This document shows, in pieces, positions 41,395 to 51,000 of a stretch of 64,000 nucleotides of DNA. Under the pieces are notes generated by a model, which was not told the origin of the DNA, did no database searches, and worked only from the letters and a program-made list of their open reading frames with translations. Position numbers and translations under genes: made by a program. This DNA is from an uncultured Candidatus Saccharibacteria bacterium (lineage in GTDB: Bacteria > Patescibacteriota > Saccharimonadia > Saccharimonadales > Saccharimonadaceae), in assembly GCA_947253945.1 (NCBI GenBank), contig CAMYAY010000001.1, positions 75,202-139,201 on the forward strand, given 5' to 3'. The first letter of the stretch is position 1. Each line of letters begins with the position of its first letter.

Positions 41395-42615
41395 ATGAAA
41401 TTGAGCGAAGAATTGAAATGGCGTGGATTGGTCGGTCAGACGACAGTGTCTGATTTAAGCGAACTCGACAAGCCGGGGCGTACGTTTTATTTTGGTGCTG
41501 ATCCGAGTCGCGACAGTATGACGATTGGTAATTTGGCGGCGATGATTCTTTGCTTGCGTTTTATTAAGGCTGGCTGGAAGGGTATCATTTTGGCTGGCGG
41601 TGCGACTGGTATGGCTGGTGGTGACCCAGACGGCAAAGATGAGACGCGCTCAAAAATGACATTAGAGACCATTGGGCATAACGTGGCGGGGATTCGTGGC
41701 CAGTTTGCGCGGATCTTTCGTGATGCTGATGTTGAAATTGTAAACAATTACGATTGGTTTAAGGACATTAATTTTGTTGATTTTCTGCGTAACATTGGCT
41801 GGCAATTTTCAATGACTCAATTGCTTGACCGTGAATTTGTAAAGAATCGCATTGGCGAAGGCGGCAAAGGTATTAATTACGCGGAATTTTCTTATATGCT
41901 AATGCAGGGCTACGATTACTTGCATTTATATCGTACTAAACACGCTGAGCTAGAACTTTGTGCCGTCGATCAATTTGGCAACTGTGCCTGTGGTATGCAA
42001 TTAATTCGTAAGTTGGAGGGCGCGCAGGTCAACGTGTTTGGTATGCCGTTAGTAATTAATAAATCTACGGGCAAGAAATTTGGCAAATCTGAGGCTGGCG
42101 CAGTTTGGCTGGAACCAAAATATACTAGTGTATTTAAATTCTACCAGTTCTGGCTCAATGTCGATGATGCGGGCGTGATTGACTATTTGAAAATTTATAC
42201 CTTCCTTGATAAAAGCGAGATTGAGCAGCTTGAGATTGAGCAACAAGCTAATCCGGGTGCGCGGTTGGCACAACACCGATTAGCGGAGGCAGTAACGGAG
42301 CTAGTTCATGGTAAGGCAGCTATGAAGTCAGTGAAGCGTGTAACAGACACACTGTTCAGTGGTGCAAATGTGGCCGAGCTGAACGGCGCTGATTTGGCAG
42401 TGTTAGCTCAAGAAATAACAACGGTGGAACTTGGCGAGCAGACATTAGTTGATTTATTGTTGGCGGGCAAATTAGCTAGCAGTAAGTCTGAAGCGCGACG
42501 TTTAATTGAACAAAATGCCATCTCAGCTAATGGTGTAAAGGTGGGTCTGGGCTATCACCCGACTGCACCATGCTTATTGCGCCGTGGCAAGAATCAATTT
42601 ATGTTAGTTAAATAA
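41395..42615 (+). CDS. tyrS: Tyrosyl-tRNA synthetase
   Basis: A 406-residue class I synthetase. The HIGH-equivalent region reads DPSRDSMTIGN (about 36-46), the KMSKS loop reads KFGKS (228-232), and a C-terminal S4 RNA-binding domain (about 345-400) is present. Substrate-pocket elements YAEFSYMLMQGYDYLHL and AVDQFGN fit TyrRS rather than TrpRS. It charges tRNA-Tyr. The membrane protein gene starts 5 bases after the stop. Confidence 0.95.
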   Translation: MKLSEELKWRGLVGQTTVSDLSELDKPGRTFYFGADPSRDSMTIGNLAAMILCLRFIKAGWKGIILAGGATGMAGGDPDGKDETRSKMTLETIGHNVAGIRGQFARIFRDADVEIVNNYDWFKDINFVDFLRNIGWQFSMTQLLDREFVKNRIGEGGKGINYAEFSYMLMQGYDYLHLYRTKHAELELCAVDQFGNCACGMQLIRKLEGAQVNVFGMPLVINKSTGKKFGKSEAGAVWLEPKYTSVFKFYQFWLNVDDAGVIDYLKIYTFLDKSEIEQLEIEQQANPGARLAQHRLAEAVTELVHGKAAMKSVKRVTDTLFSGANVAELNGADLAVLAQEITTVELGEQTLVDLLLAGKLASSKSEARRLIEQNAISANGVKVGLGYHPTAPCLLRRGKNQFMLVK

Positions 42616-42620
42616 ATTGG

Positions 42621-43265
42621 ATGGGTGGGATGAAAGTTAGCCGAAAGCGAAAATACGGTAAGGCAATAATACGTTCGATTCGAGTGCGGCGTTTTATGCG
42701 ACAACGTGTTTGGTGGTGCCGCATTGTCAGTGTTTGTAGCACTATATTATATAAGCTGGCTCAGCTGGCGCAGTTTTGTGCGATTGGCGCGCTTTTGATA
42801 ATAGCTTTCATTTCTTTATTTGGGCTATGGCCGCAGTTTAATGGTTACATGTATGATGTATCGTCAGGGATGAACACAAAACCGTTGTTTGAGATGTCGC
42901 TGGGTACGAAGTTTTTCTTAAGTTGGTTAATTGCTAATATTGACCCACTGTCGCGTTTCTTCTTGCTTGCTTCGCCAGTAGCTCTGCTTATTTTGATTGC
43001 AATGTTTGGGCTTTGGATAGTAGACCGCCTATCTAGAGTGTTTCAAGCTTCATTTGAGGTTACACGCTCGATAGCTGATGAAGTGATGGCGGCTATTTTA
43101 TGGGCGCTCGTCTTGATAGCTACGTGGTTTGCGTTCGACCCACACATTGCTTTCGTGCCGATGCTAGCGATTACGTTAGCGATGGTGGCTAATGTTGGTT
43201 TATATGTACTTAGTTATGCCATTAGGCCCAAACTAAAAGTTCCGAAATGGCGTATTATAAAGTAA
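42621..43265 (+). CDS. Basic N-terminus membrane protein, unknown function
   Basis: A 214-residue protein with a strongly basic start (many Arg/Lys in residues 4-30) and about four membrane segments (near 43-72, 90-112, 114-136, 155-195). No family recognised. Two in-frame ATGs, 42621 and 42630, are possible and neither has a well-spaced ribosome binding site. It sits tightly between tyrS and recG (4-base gap to the latter), so it is likely part of their transcript. Confidence 0.68.
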   Translation: MGGMKVSRKRKYGKAIIRSIRVRRFMRQRVWWCRIVSVCSTILYKLAQLAQFCAIGALLIIAFISLFGLWPQFNGYMYDVSSGMNTKPLFEMSLGTKFFLSWLIANIDPLSRFFLLASPVALLILIAMFGLWIVDRLSRVFQASFEVTRSIADEVMAAILWALVLIATWFAFDPHIAFVPMLAITLAMVANVGLYVLSYAIRPKLKVPKWRIIK

Positions 43266-43269
43266 TCAG

Positions 43270-45318
43270 ATGAATTTATTGACAAGCGTAGCGGAGATTA
43301 AAGGAATCGGGCCAAAGACCGCGGCGCAGTTTGTAGCGGCGGGGCTCAGTACAGTGGGCGATTTAATGGAGGATTTTCCGCGGAGTTATGAAGACTATAC
43401 TGGGGCACAAAGAATTGCCGATTTAGTTCCTGGGAAGGTGACATTGCGCGCTCGTGCTGTTAGCGTTAATAGCCGACATGTGCGCGGTAAGTTAACTATC
43501 ACCACTGCTACGCTAGAAGATTCAGCGGGCGACCAGCTGAACGCGGTGTGGTTCAATCAGCCATATCGGGCTAATCAGTTGGCGAAAGGTGATGAATTTT
43601 TATTTTCCGGTGTGTTTGAGCTAAAACATGGACGCTATCAACTTACTACGCCAACTTGTACACTGGCAAGTGATTTGCCAGTGGATAGTAATAAAATTGT
43701 GCCAGTGTACTCGATGCGGGCGGGGCTGAAGCCAAGCTTAATTTGTAAGGCCGTAGAGCAAATTAAGCCACTTTTAGAATTTGCGCCAGAGATACTACCG
43801 GCGGAAGTGATAGATAATAACGATTTGTGTAGTCGCGCGCAGGCACTTAGCGCCATTCATTTTCCATCTGACCGTGATCAGTTAGCTTTGGCACGTCATC
43901 GTTTGGGGTTTGAGGAAGTGTTCACGATGATTCTAGCCGCTAAGCTAAACCGGATGTCAAATCAGCGGTTGAAGGGATTTCAAATTGAGTTTAATCAGCC
44001 AAAAATCAGTCAGTTTGTGGCCAACTTGCCATTTCAGTTAACCCCTGTACAGAAACGTTCTATTTGGGAAATAATCCAAGACTTTATGCGGCCAACGCCG
44101 ATGAATCGTTTGTTGCAGGGTGACGTTGGCTCAGGTAAGACGGTTGTAGCGGCAGTGGCGGCGTATCAAGCATATCTTGGTGGTTACCAGACGGCATTGA
44201 TGGTGCCGACTGAAGTGCTAGCGAAGCAACATGTGGCAACTCTGAAGAAAATGCTGGAGCCATATGGCGTAAAGGTTTGTTTGCTTACTGGCTCAACTAA
44301 GGGCAAGGAGCGTGAGCTGGTGTTGAAAGAGGTTGCTAGCGGTGCAGCGCAAGTGGTGGTTGGGACGCATGCGCTGTTTCAACCTGTGGTAAAATTTAAG
44401 CAATTAGGCTTTGTGGTAATCGATGAACAACATCGTTTTGGTGTAAAGCAGCGGCAAGATTTACTTGCCAAGACCGATAGTGAGCATTTGCCGCATTTAT
44501 TGGCAATGACAGCGACGCCAATTCCACGCTCACTGCAGCTAACGATTTTTGGCGACCTTGATGTGTCGACTCTAGATCAATTGCCACAGGGGCGACAAGT
44601 AATACAGACGAAGATTGTATTGCCAAATGAGCGACCACAATTAGTTGAACGCGTGCGTGCAGAGTTGGCTGCCGGCAGACAAGTTTATTATGTGGCTGGT
44701 TTGATTGAAGATAGCGATGTGTCGGAGCGTGTGAGCGCTGAGGCATTGTATAAGACCGTGACGAAATTGTATCCTGAATATCGAGTGGGAATTTTGCACG
44801 GTAAAATGGCGGCGGCAGATAAAGAGCGAGTAATGGAACAATTTGCAGTGCATCAGCTAGACATCTTGGTGTCGACTACTGTAATTGAGGTTGGGGTGGA
44901 TGTACCAAATGCCACTGTGATGGTAATTGAAGATGCAGAAAACTTTGGATTGTCGCAGTTGCATCAGTTAAGAGGGCGTGTTGGGCGCGGTAAATACCAG
45001 TCGTATTGCTATCTATGTCAAAGTGACACTAAGCAGCCGTCACGCCGCTTAAAGGAAGTTGAGCGCAGTAATGATGGCTTTTACTTGGCACAAGTGGATC
45101 TGGAGTTACGTGGTGCCGGTGAGATTTATGGTACGATGCAACACGGTGATATTAATTTTCGTATGGCTAACTTAGCTGATACCAAATTACTGAGGGCAGC
45201 ATCGAACAGCGCAGCAAAGGTAGCACAGGCAATTTCACAGGATGCGCAATATTTGGTAAAATATAGCCAGTTAAGACAGATGGTAAATAAGTATCAGAAG
45301 ATAACAACGTTAAATTAA
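43270..45318 (+). CDS. recG: ATP-dependent DNA helicase RecG
   Basis: A full-length 682-residue RecG. It has a helix-hairpin start (IKGIGPKTAAQFVAAGL), an OB-fold wedge (about 55-135), Walker A LQGDVGSGKT, DEXH box VIDEQHRFG, TATPIPRSL, VIEVGVDVPNA and the QLRGRVGRG arginine-finger motif. It remodels stalled forks and Holliday junctions. The stop codon overlaps the next ATG by one base. Confidence 0.96.
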   Translation: MNLLTSVAEIKGIGPKTAAQFVAAGLSTVGDLMEDFPRSYEDYTGAQRIADLVPGKVTLRARAVSVNSRHVRGKLTITTATLEDSAGDQLNAVWFNQPYRANQLAKGDEFLFSGVFELKHGRYQLTTPTCTLASDLPVDSNKIVPVYSMRAGLKPSLICKAVEQIKPLLEFAPEILPAEVIDNNDLCSRAQALSAIHFPSDRDQLALARHRLGFEEVFTMILAAKLNRMSNQRLKGFQIEFNQPKISQFVANLPFQLTPVQKRSIWEIIQDFMRPTPMNRLLQGDVGSGKTVVAAVAAYQAYLGGYQTALMVPTEVLAKQHVATLKKMLEPYGVKVCLLTGSTKGKERELVLKEVASGAAQVVVGTHALFQPVVKFKQLGFVVIDEQHRFGVKQRQDLLAKTDSEHLPHLLAMTATPIPRSLQLTIFGDLDVSTLDQLPQGRQVIQTKIVLPNERPQLVERVRAELAAGRQVYYVAGLIEDSDVSERVSAEALYKTVTKLYPEYRVGILHGKMAAADKERVMEQFAVHQLDILVSTTVIEVGVDVPNATVMVIEDAENFGLSQLHQLRGRVGRGKYQSYCYLCQSDTKQPSRRLKEVERSNDGFYLAQVDLELRGAGEIYGTMQHGDINFRMANLADTKLLRAASNSAAKVAQAISQDAQYLVKYSQLRQMVNKYQKITTLN

Positions 45319-46145
45319 TGTATAGTGGAACTATTATTACTCATGGTAGCGGTCGGTTAATGGGGACGCACCAGAAGATTGACCGTGTCGCGCGCAAAAA
45401 ACTACATCGTTATCTCGGTGAAGGGCAATGGTTCCCGCGGACGCGTGAGATATTGCGGTTTGAAGGCCTGAATGGCCCGGATGGTATTAAGCGTAAGTCG
45501 CCCGCGCATGATGAGCCACGGCATTTTATTAATCCTGATGACCCTAATGACCGACATTTAATAGAACTGATTCGCGGCAACCAGAATAATTTAATTGAGG
45601 CGTTGATGAGTGGCAATCGTGAGCGCGCCTCATTTGAAGCAGCATGGTTAGCGCACGCCATCGTTGATGGGCTGACGCCAGCGCATCATTATCCATATGA
45701 GGAACGATTGGCGGAAATCAGAGGTAATACCAAGCAATTGCAAGATACTATTTTTCGTAAAGTTGTTATGCCGGGTGACACAATGCGTGACAAGGTGGCG
45801 AATAATTGGAAGTATTGGAAGCCGACTGGTCTGATGACGGCGCATGGTTTATATGAGGTGGGCGTGGCGTTTGCGACGGCGCCACTACGATTTAAGCGCG
45901 TAGCTTTGTCGAAGCATGACATTGAGTTGCTGCGTGCGGCGGATGATTTTGAGCCATTTTTTATGGATGCAGTGCAACGAGTGCACCAACATAAAATCTA
46001 CGACCGGTTTTTGCAGCGTGGCTGGACTGAATCGTTGGCACGTGAGACTAAAAATTTTTTGTTGCCAGAAATGATTCATGCTGTGTTGATGGCATGGTAT
46101 TTTTGTGCTTATCAGGCGAAGGTTAAGCGACATGGCGACGGTTAG
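45318..46145 (+). CDS. Phospholipase C/P1 nuclease-fold metal-dependent protein
   Basis: This 275-residue protein shows the metal-site pattern of the zinc phospholipase C/S1-P1 nuclease fold. There is an early HGSGRLMGTHQ, and a central AWLAHAIVDGLTPAHHYP in which HxxxD and a following His match the trinuclear-zinc helix. There is no signal peptide, unlike secreted members, so the substrate is unclear: phospholipid, nucleic acid or phosphoester. It is translationally coupled to recG (1-base overlap) and its end overlaps rsmD by 14 bases. Family assignment is by motif only. Confidence 0.65.
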   Translation: MYSGTIITHGSGRLMGTHQKIDRVARKKLHRYLGEGQWFPRTREILRFEGLNGPDGIKRKSPAHDEPRHFINPDDPNDRHLIELIRGNQNNLIEALMSGNRERASFEAAWLAHAIVDGLTPAHHYPYEERLAEIRGNTKQLQDTIFRKVVMPGDTMRDKVANNWKYWKPTGLMTAHGLYEVGVAFATAPLRFKRVALSKHDIELLRAADDFEPFFMDAVQRVHQHKIYDRFLQRGWTESLARETKNFLLPEMIHAVLMAWYFCAYQAKVKRHGDG

Positions 46146-46692
46146 ATTGATCTCTGGCAAGTGGGGCGGTCGCCGCTTGTCGGCTAACGTAAGTAGTGCT
46201 ACGCACCCTATGAGCGAGCGCGCTAGGAGTGCGATTTTCTCGATGTTAAATGCGAAAGATGTGATAGCTGGGGCTAAAGTGCTAGATGCGTTCGCCGGTA
46301 CAGGGGCAATTGGTCTGGAAGCATTGAGCCGCGGTGCGGCTACGGTAACTTTTATTGAACGTGATCGCACGGCGCAGGTTGTACTTAAGCAAAATATTGC
46401 TACGGTTGGAGCGGAAGAGGGCTCTTCTGTAATTTGTACAACAGTTGACAATTGGATGAAAAATGCTGATTTTACAGATAAGTATGACTTGATTTTTGTT
46501 GATCCACCCTATAAAACCCCGCAGTTTTCCACAGTTTGGCGCTTGCTAGACTATTTAAATGACAACGGGCTTATGATATTATCGTATCAGACAGCAGAAT
46601 GTGTGAAGCTTCCTAATGGAGTTGCTGTGGTGGAATTTCGGAGTTATGGAGGAGCATCGATTTTGATCTTAAAGGTCAACAAGAGCTTATAA
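46132..46692 (+). CDS. rsmD: 16S rRNA (guanine-N2) methyltransferase RsmD
   Basis: From ATG 46132 the protein has 187 residues and starts with the family's RLISGKWGGRRL. SAM binding is seen at VLDAFAGTGAIGLEALSRGA and the catalytic DPPY at 124-127. RsmD methylates G966 of 16S rRNA in E. coli. I prefer 46132 over an upstream in-frame start at 46105, because homology begins there. It ends the recG-containing unit ahead of a strong terminator. Confidence 0.92.
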   Translation: MATVRLISGKWGGRRLSANVSSATHPMSERARSAIFSMLNAKDVIAGAKVLDAFAGTGAIGLEALSRGAATVTFIERDRTAQVVLKQNIATVGAEEGSSVICTTVDNWMKNADFTDKYDLIFVDPPYKTPQFSTVWRLLDYLNDNGLMILSYQTAECVKLPNGVAVVEFRSYGGASILILKVNKSL

Positions 46693-46720
46693 AATAACAG
46701 GATGTTTCATTGCGCTGTCC

Positions 46721-46746
46721 AAGCCTACGGTTCGCCGTAGGCTTTT
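46721..46746 (+). terminator. Intrinsic terminator with UUCG loop after rsmD
   Basis: A perfect 10-bp stem (46721-46730 with 46735-46744) capped by TTCG and followed by T residues. Confidence 0.88.
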
Positions 46747-46752
46747 ATGCTA

Positions 46753-46781
46753 TTGACTAGGCTATGATATTTTGATATTAT
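46753..46781 (+). promoter_or_regulatory. Promoter of rpmB
   Basis: TTGACT, a 17-base spacer, TATTAT preceded by TGA. A leader of about 25 bases with AAAGGAG follows. Confidence 0.8.
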
Positions 46782-46815
46782 AGAGCAGAGTAACCGATAA
46801 AGGAGATATTTTAAG

Positions 46816-47028
46816 ATGGCACGATGTGAAATCACCGGTAAGGGTGCAATGAGCGGCAACAACGTTAGCTTCTCAATGCGTCACACCAAGCGGACCTTTA
46901 AGCCAAACCTACAAAAGAAGACTTTCTATGTAAATGGCCATAAGGTGCGTCTGTTAATTGCTGCTAGTACAATCAAGACCCTACGCAAGAAGGGCTTCAC
47001 TAGCGACAAGCCAGTTACTACTGATTAA
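46816..47028 (+). CDS. rpmB: 50S ribosomal protein L28
   Basis: A 70-residue L28 with CEITGKGAMSGNNVSFSMRHTKR and PNLQKKTFYVNGHKVRLLIAAS. It has a single cysteine, so it is a zinc-free form. The gene stands alone between two terminators with its own promoter. An AAAGGAG site precedes the ATG by 11 bases. Confidence 0.95.
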   Translation: MARCEITGKGAMSGNNVSFSMRHTKRTFKPNLQKKTFYVNGHKVRLLIAASTIKTLRKKGFTSDKPVTTD

Positions 47029-47047
47029 TTTGTTAGGTAGTTATTGT

Positions 47048-47075
47048 AACACTCCTTACACAAGGGGTGTTTTTT
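47048..47075 (+). terminator. Intrinsic terminator after rpmB
   Basis: A 10-bp stem with one G-U pair (47048-47057 with 47062-47071), an ACAC loop and six T. Confidence 0.88.
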
Positions 47076-47086
47076 GTTGCTTATGA

Positions 47087-47092
47087 TATAAT
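47087..47092 (+). promoter_or_regulatory. Extended -10 promoter of the M50 protease gene
   Basis: TGA-TATAAT, 6 bases before the ATG at 47099, with no Shine-Dalgarno. Predicted leaderless. Confidence 0.7.
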
Positions 47093-47098
47093 GGGACT

Positions 47099-47794
47099 AT
47101 GTTCAAAATGGATTTTAGCCAGCCTAGCACGTGGATTATCCTCGGAATAATCCTTGGCGTAACTCTAATTTCAATGATTTTACACGAGCTGATGCATGGA
47201 TTAACGGCGTACTGGTTGGGTGACGATACAGCTAAGTCGGCTGGTCGTTTGACGCTTAATCCAATTAAGCACATTGATCCGTTTTTGACAATCTTACTTC
47301 CGCTCGTTATGGCGGTACTTGGTGGACCAATCTTTGGCGGTGCTAAGCCGGTGCCGTTTAATCCGGAGCGAGTGCGCGGTCGCGAATGGGGTGCGGCTTT
47401 AGTGGGGATTATGGGACCGATAACTAATTTGGTATTGGCTTTCATTGCCTATTGCGTGCTTGTGTTAACTGGTAAGCAGCTGTTCCTAATTGGACCGGGA
47501 CTAATCGATTTTATGTCGCTGTCTGGTGTACTGACTGGAGTGATGGTGATTAGTGTCTATGTTAATTTGGGCTTTTTTGCGTTTAATATTTTGCCAATTC
47601 CGCCACTTGATGGTTCGCGCGTGTTATATGCTGTAGCGCCGCGGGTAGTACAGGCGATAATGGACACAATGGAGCGATCGGTCGGTTTAATGCTAATATT
47701 TGCTATTGTTTGTTTATGCTCGACGCTACTTAATAGTATCATGTCAGAAATTATTAGTGGCGTGCTAATTGGGTTTCAATTTATTCTACATTAA
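47099..47794 (+). CDS. Site-2 protease-like M50 membrane metalloprotease
   Basis: A 231-residue polytopic protein with the zinc motif HELMHG (His29, Glu30, His33) in the first membrane helix and the third ligand Asp171 in PPLDGSR of a later helix. It lacks a PDZ domain, so it belongs to the short SpoIVFB/YwhC-like group. These proteases cut transmembrane segments of regulators. The target is unknown. It is expressed from its own predicted leaderless promoter between rpmB and rpoBC. Confidence 0.92.
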   Translation: MFKMDFSQPSTWIILGIILGVTLISMILHELMHGLTAYWLGDDTAKSAGRLTLNPIKHIDPFLTILLPLVMAVLGGPIFGGAKPVPFNPERVRGREWGAALVGIMGPITNLVLAFIAYCVLVLTGKQLFLIGPGLIDFMSLSGVLTGVMVISVYVNLGFFAFNILPIPPLDGSRVLYAVAPRVVQAIMDTMERSVGLMLIFAIVCLCSTLLNSIMSEIISGVLIGFQFILH

Positions 47795-47807
47795 TCAATA
47801 ATTGCTA

Positions 47808-47836
47808 TTGCGAAAAGATTGTTTTTGTGATACATT
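47808..47836 (+). promoter_or_regulatory. Promoter of rpoBC
   Basis: TTGCGA, a 17-base spacer, TACATT preceded by TGA. It would start RNA near 47843 and leave a leader of about 160 bases. Confidence 0.55.
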
Positions 47837-47847
47837 AGTTTTGATGA

Positions 47848-47924
47848 AGTAGTGTAATCTGTTTAGAACGTCCATTGTTTTGGCAGCATTGGAGTTTGTT
47901 GTGTGGGACCCACTTTACACTACT
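47848..47924 (+). promoter_or_regulatory. Structured rpoB leader with 10-bp inverted repeat
   Basis: The 210-base gap before rpoB is the longest true leader in the window. A perfect 10-bp inverted repeat (47848-47857 with 47915-47924) encloses 57 bases. There is no T run, so it is not a terminator. It may control rpoBC expression. No known riboswitch or ribosomal-protein site was recognised. Confidence 0.55.
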
Positions 47925-48004
47925 GGTGGCGTCGGATAGCACAGAAAGACAGAACAGAATTCTTCAAGCCAGCGAGAGTAACTTAAAGAAGAGGAGTAAC
48001 ATTC

Positions 48005-51000
48005 GTGGCGAATGCGACTAAAGGATGGGTGGAAAACGGTATCACCAAGCGTACTTATTTCACTCCACAGCACAAAGTGCTAGAATTGCCTAACTTGGTT
48101 GGGCATTTACAGAAGTCTTGGGATGATTTAGTTAAACATGAGTTAGCAGATGTGTTTAAGGAAGTTAGTCCAATTGAAGACTTCACTGGTCAAAAGTTGA
48201 GCCTAAGTTTTAAGGACTATCATTTTGGTGATCCAAAGATTACTGACCGCGAGGCAATTCGCGATAACACCAGCTACGAGGCGCCATTGTACGCCAACGT
48301 AGAGCTAGTTAACCGTGTAACTGGCGAAGTTCGTGAAGATGAGCTTTATCTTGGTGATTATCCGTGGATGACCGACCGTGGCACCTTTATTATTAATGGT
48401 TCTGAGCGTGTCGTGGTCTCACAGCTAATCCGCTCATCTGGCGTGTTCTTTACTGCTGAAGAAGGGGTAGATGGCCGTAAGTGCTACGGCGCTAAGATTA
48501 TTCCAGGCCGTGGTGTTTGGTTTGAATTTGAGACATCAAAAGACCATGCTATTTACGTAAAGATTGACCGTAAGCGCCGCTTCCCAGTTACTACTCTTCT
48601 GCGTGCGCTTGGCTACAGCACTAATACTAAGCTAAAAGAGCTATTTGAAAAGGTCGACAACGGTGAGCAAAGCTACATCGATGCTACTATTGCCAAGGAT
48701 ACTAGTCGTGGCACTAACGAGGCTTTGATTGAAGTCTTCCGTAAGATCCGCCCAGGCGATTTGGCAACAGTTGATAACGCCAAGGGTATGATTGAGCGCA
48801 CCTTCTTTGACTTTAAGCGATTTGATATTAGCCGTGTTGGACGTTATAAGATGAATCAGCGCCTCGCTGCTATCAAGCGCGAGCTAGGTTTGACCCCTGA
48901 ATTAACCGAGATTCCAGAGAACCGTGTTTTGCTAATCGACGATTTGGTGGCTATTATTGCGGAAATTATTCGCTTAAATAATACTCAAGAGCCAGCTGAT
49001 GATATCGATGCTTTCTATAATCGCCGTGTTCGTTTGGTCGGTGAGTTAGTTGCTCGTCAGTTCCGTGTTGGCTTGTTGCGTCTTGACCGTAACGTGCGCG
49101 ACCGCATGAGTGTGGCTGATCTCGAGAATGTTACTCCGGCGTCATTAATTAACGCTCGCCCAATCGTCGCTGCTGTACGTGAATTCTTCGCTTCGTCTCA
49201 GTTGTCACAGTTCATGGACCAAGCTAACCCAGTATCAGAGTTGGCGCACAAGCGTCGTTTGAGCTCAATGGGCCCTGGCGGTTTGACGCGTGAGCGTGCC
49301 GGTATTGAGGTGCGCGATATTCACCCAACGCATTATTCACGTGTTTGTATCATTGAAACCCCAGAAGGTGGCAACGTGGGTTTGGTGCTTTACCTAGCGT
49401 CTTATGCTCGCATTAATGAGTACGGGTTCCTTGAGGCGCCGTATCGCAAGGTGGTCAATGGCCGTGTTACTGATGAAGTTGTTTACATGGATGCTGCGCA
49501 AGAGGAGCACGAGACGATTGCTGAGAGCTCAGTTGAACTAAATGACGACGGTACATTTAAGGAAGCGCGTGTTGATGCTCGTCGCGAGTTGCGCCCTGAA
49601 ACCGTCGATGCTGGTGATGTTACTTATATGGATGCCTGTTCTACTCAGGTAATTGGTACAACCGCAGCGCTGATTCCATTTGTTGAGAAAAACCGTATTG
49701 ACCGCAACTTGATGGGTTCAAACATGCAGCGTCAGGCAGTGCCGCTCATTAAGCCAACTTCGCCAATTGTTGGTACTGGCATTGAACATGATTTGGCTTT
49801 AAATACCCCAGCATTAACAGTAGCACGCGATGATGGTGAAGTTACTAAGGCTGATGCTGATGAAGTCCAGGTGAAGTATACTGATGGTACGACTGGTGTG
49901 TATCATCCAACGCACTTTGTAAAGTCAAACGAGGACCGTTCGTTTAACGAACGCACAGTTGTGGTACGTGGTCAGCACGTCGTAAAGGGTCAACCACTAG
50001 TTGAAGGCGCTTCAGTTGCTGACGGCGAAATTGCGCTTGGACGCGACCTAATCGTGGCATACATGCCTTGGAAGGGCTACAACATGGATGACTCGATTAT
50101 TATTAGTCGTCGTTTGGTTGAAGATGATGCTCTAACTAGTGTTAACATTACGAGCTCAATGGTTGAGGTGCGTGATACAAAGCTTGGACCAGAGCAGGTG
50201 ACACGTGATATTCCAAACGCCTCTGAGGATGCTTTGCGTAACCTTGATGCTAATGGTATTGTAACCGTTGGTGCTGAGGTACGACCGGGCGATGTCTTGG
50301 TCGGTAAGATTACACCGCGTGGTGAACAGGAGCTCAGTTCTGAGGAGCGCTTGTTGCGTGCTATCTTTGGTGAGAAGGCAAAGGATGTGCGCGATACTTC
50401 ACATCGTGTTGGCCGTAGCGAAGGTGGTAAGGTTGTTGCAGTTCGGATTTTCGATCGCAATTCTGGCCACGATTTGAAGGCTGGCGTTTTGCAGCAAATT
50501 GAAATCTTTATTGCTCAGAGCCGTAAGATTCAGGTCGGCGATAAACTAGCTGGTCGTTATGGCAACAAGGGTGTAGTCGCAAAGATTTTGGCTGAGGAAG
50601 ATATGCCATTTATGGCTGATGGTACCCCAGTTGATATCATTCTGAACCCGATGGGTGTGCCATCGCGTATGAACCTAGGTCAGCTATTTGAGGTGCATAT
50701 TGGTATGGCGGCACGCAAGCTTGGCTACAAGGTTGCTACACCGGCCTTTAGAGGCGTACCAAATGAAGTCATCGCTGATCAACTTGAAAAGGCGGGCTTC
50801 AACCGCAACGGTAAGATGCAACTATTTGATGGCCGCACTGGTGAACCATTCCAGGAGCAAACTACAGTTGGTGTGATGTACATGATTAAGCTTCACCACA
50901 TGGTGCTTGACAAGATTCACGCTCGTTCGACTGGTCCATATGCTATGGTGACACAGCAGCCACTTGGTGGTCGTGCCCATAATGGTGGTCAGCGCTTCGG

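Noticed and set aside
45885..46451. 188-residue reverse frame across the phospholipase-like gene and rsmD
   Set aside because: Antisense to rsmD motifs and without start signals.
49201..49440. Natural rifampicin resistance in RpoB
   Set aside because: The key residues of cluster I (Asp516, His526, Ser531 equivalents) are kept; the nearby changes are not enough to support the claim.
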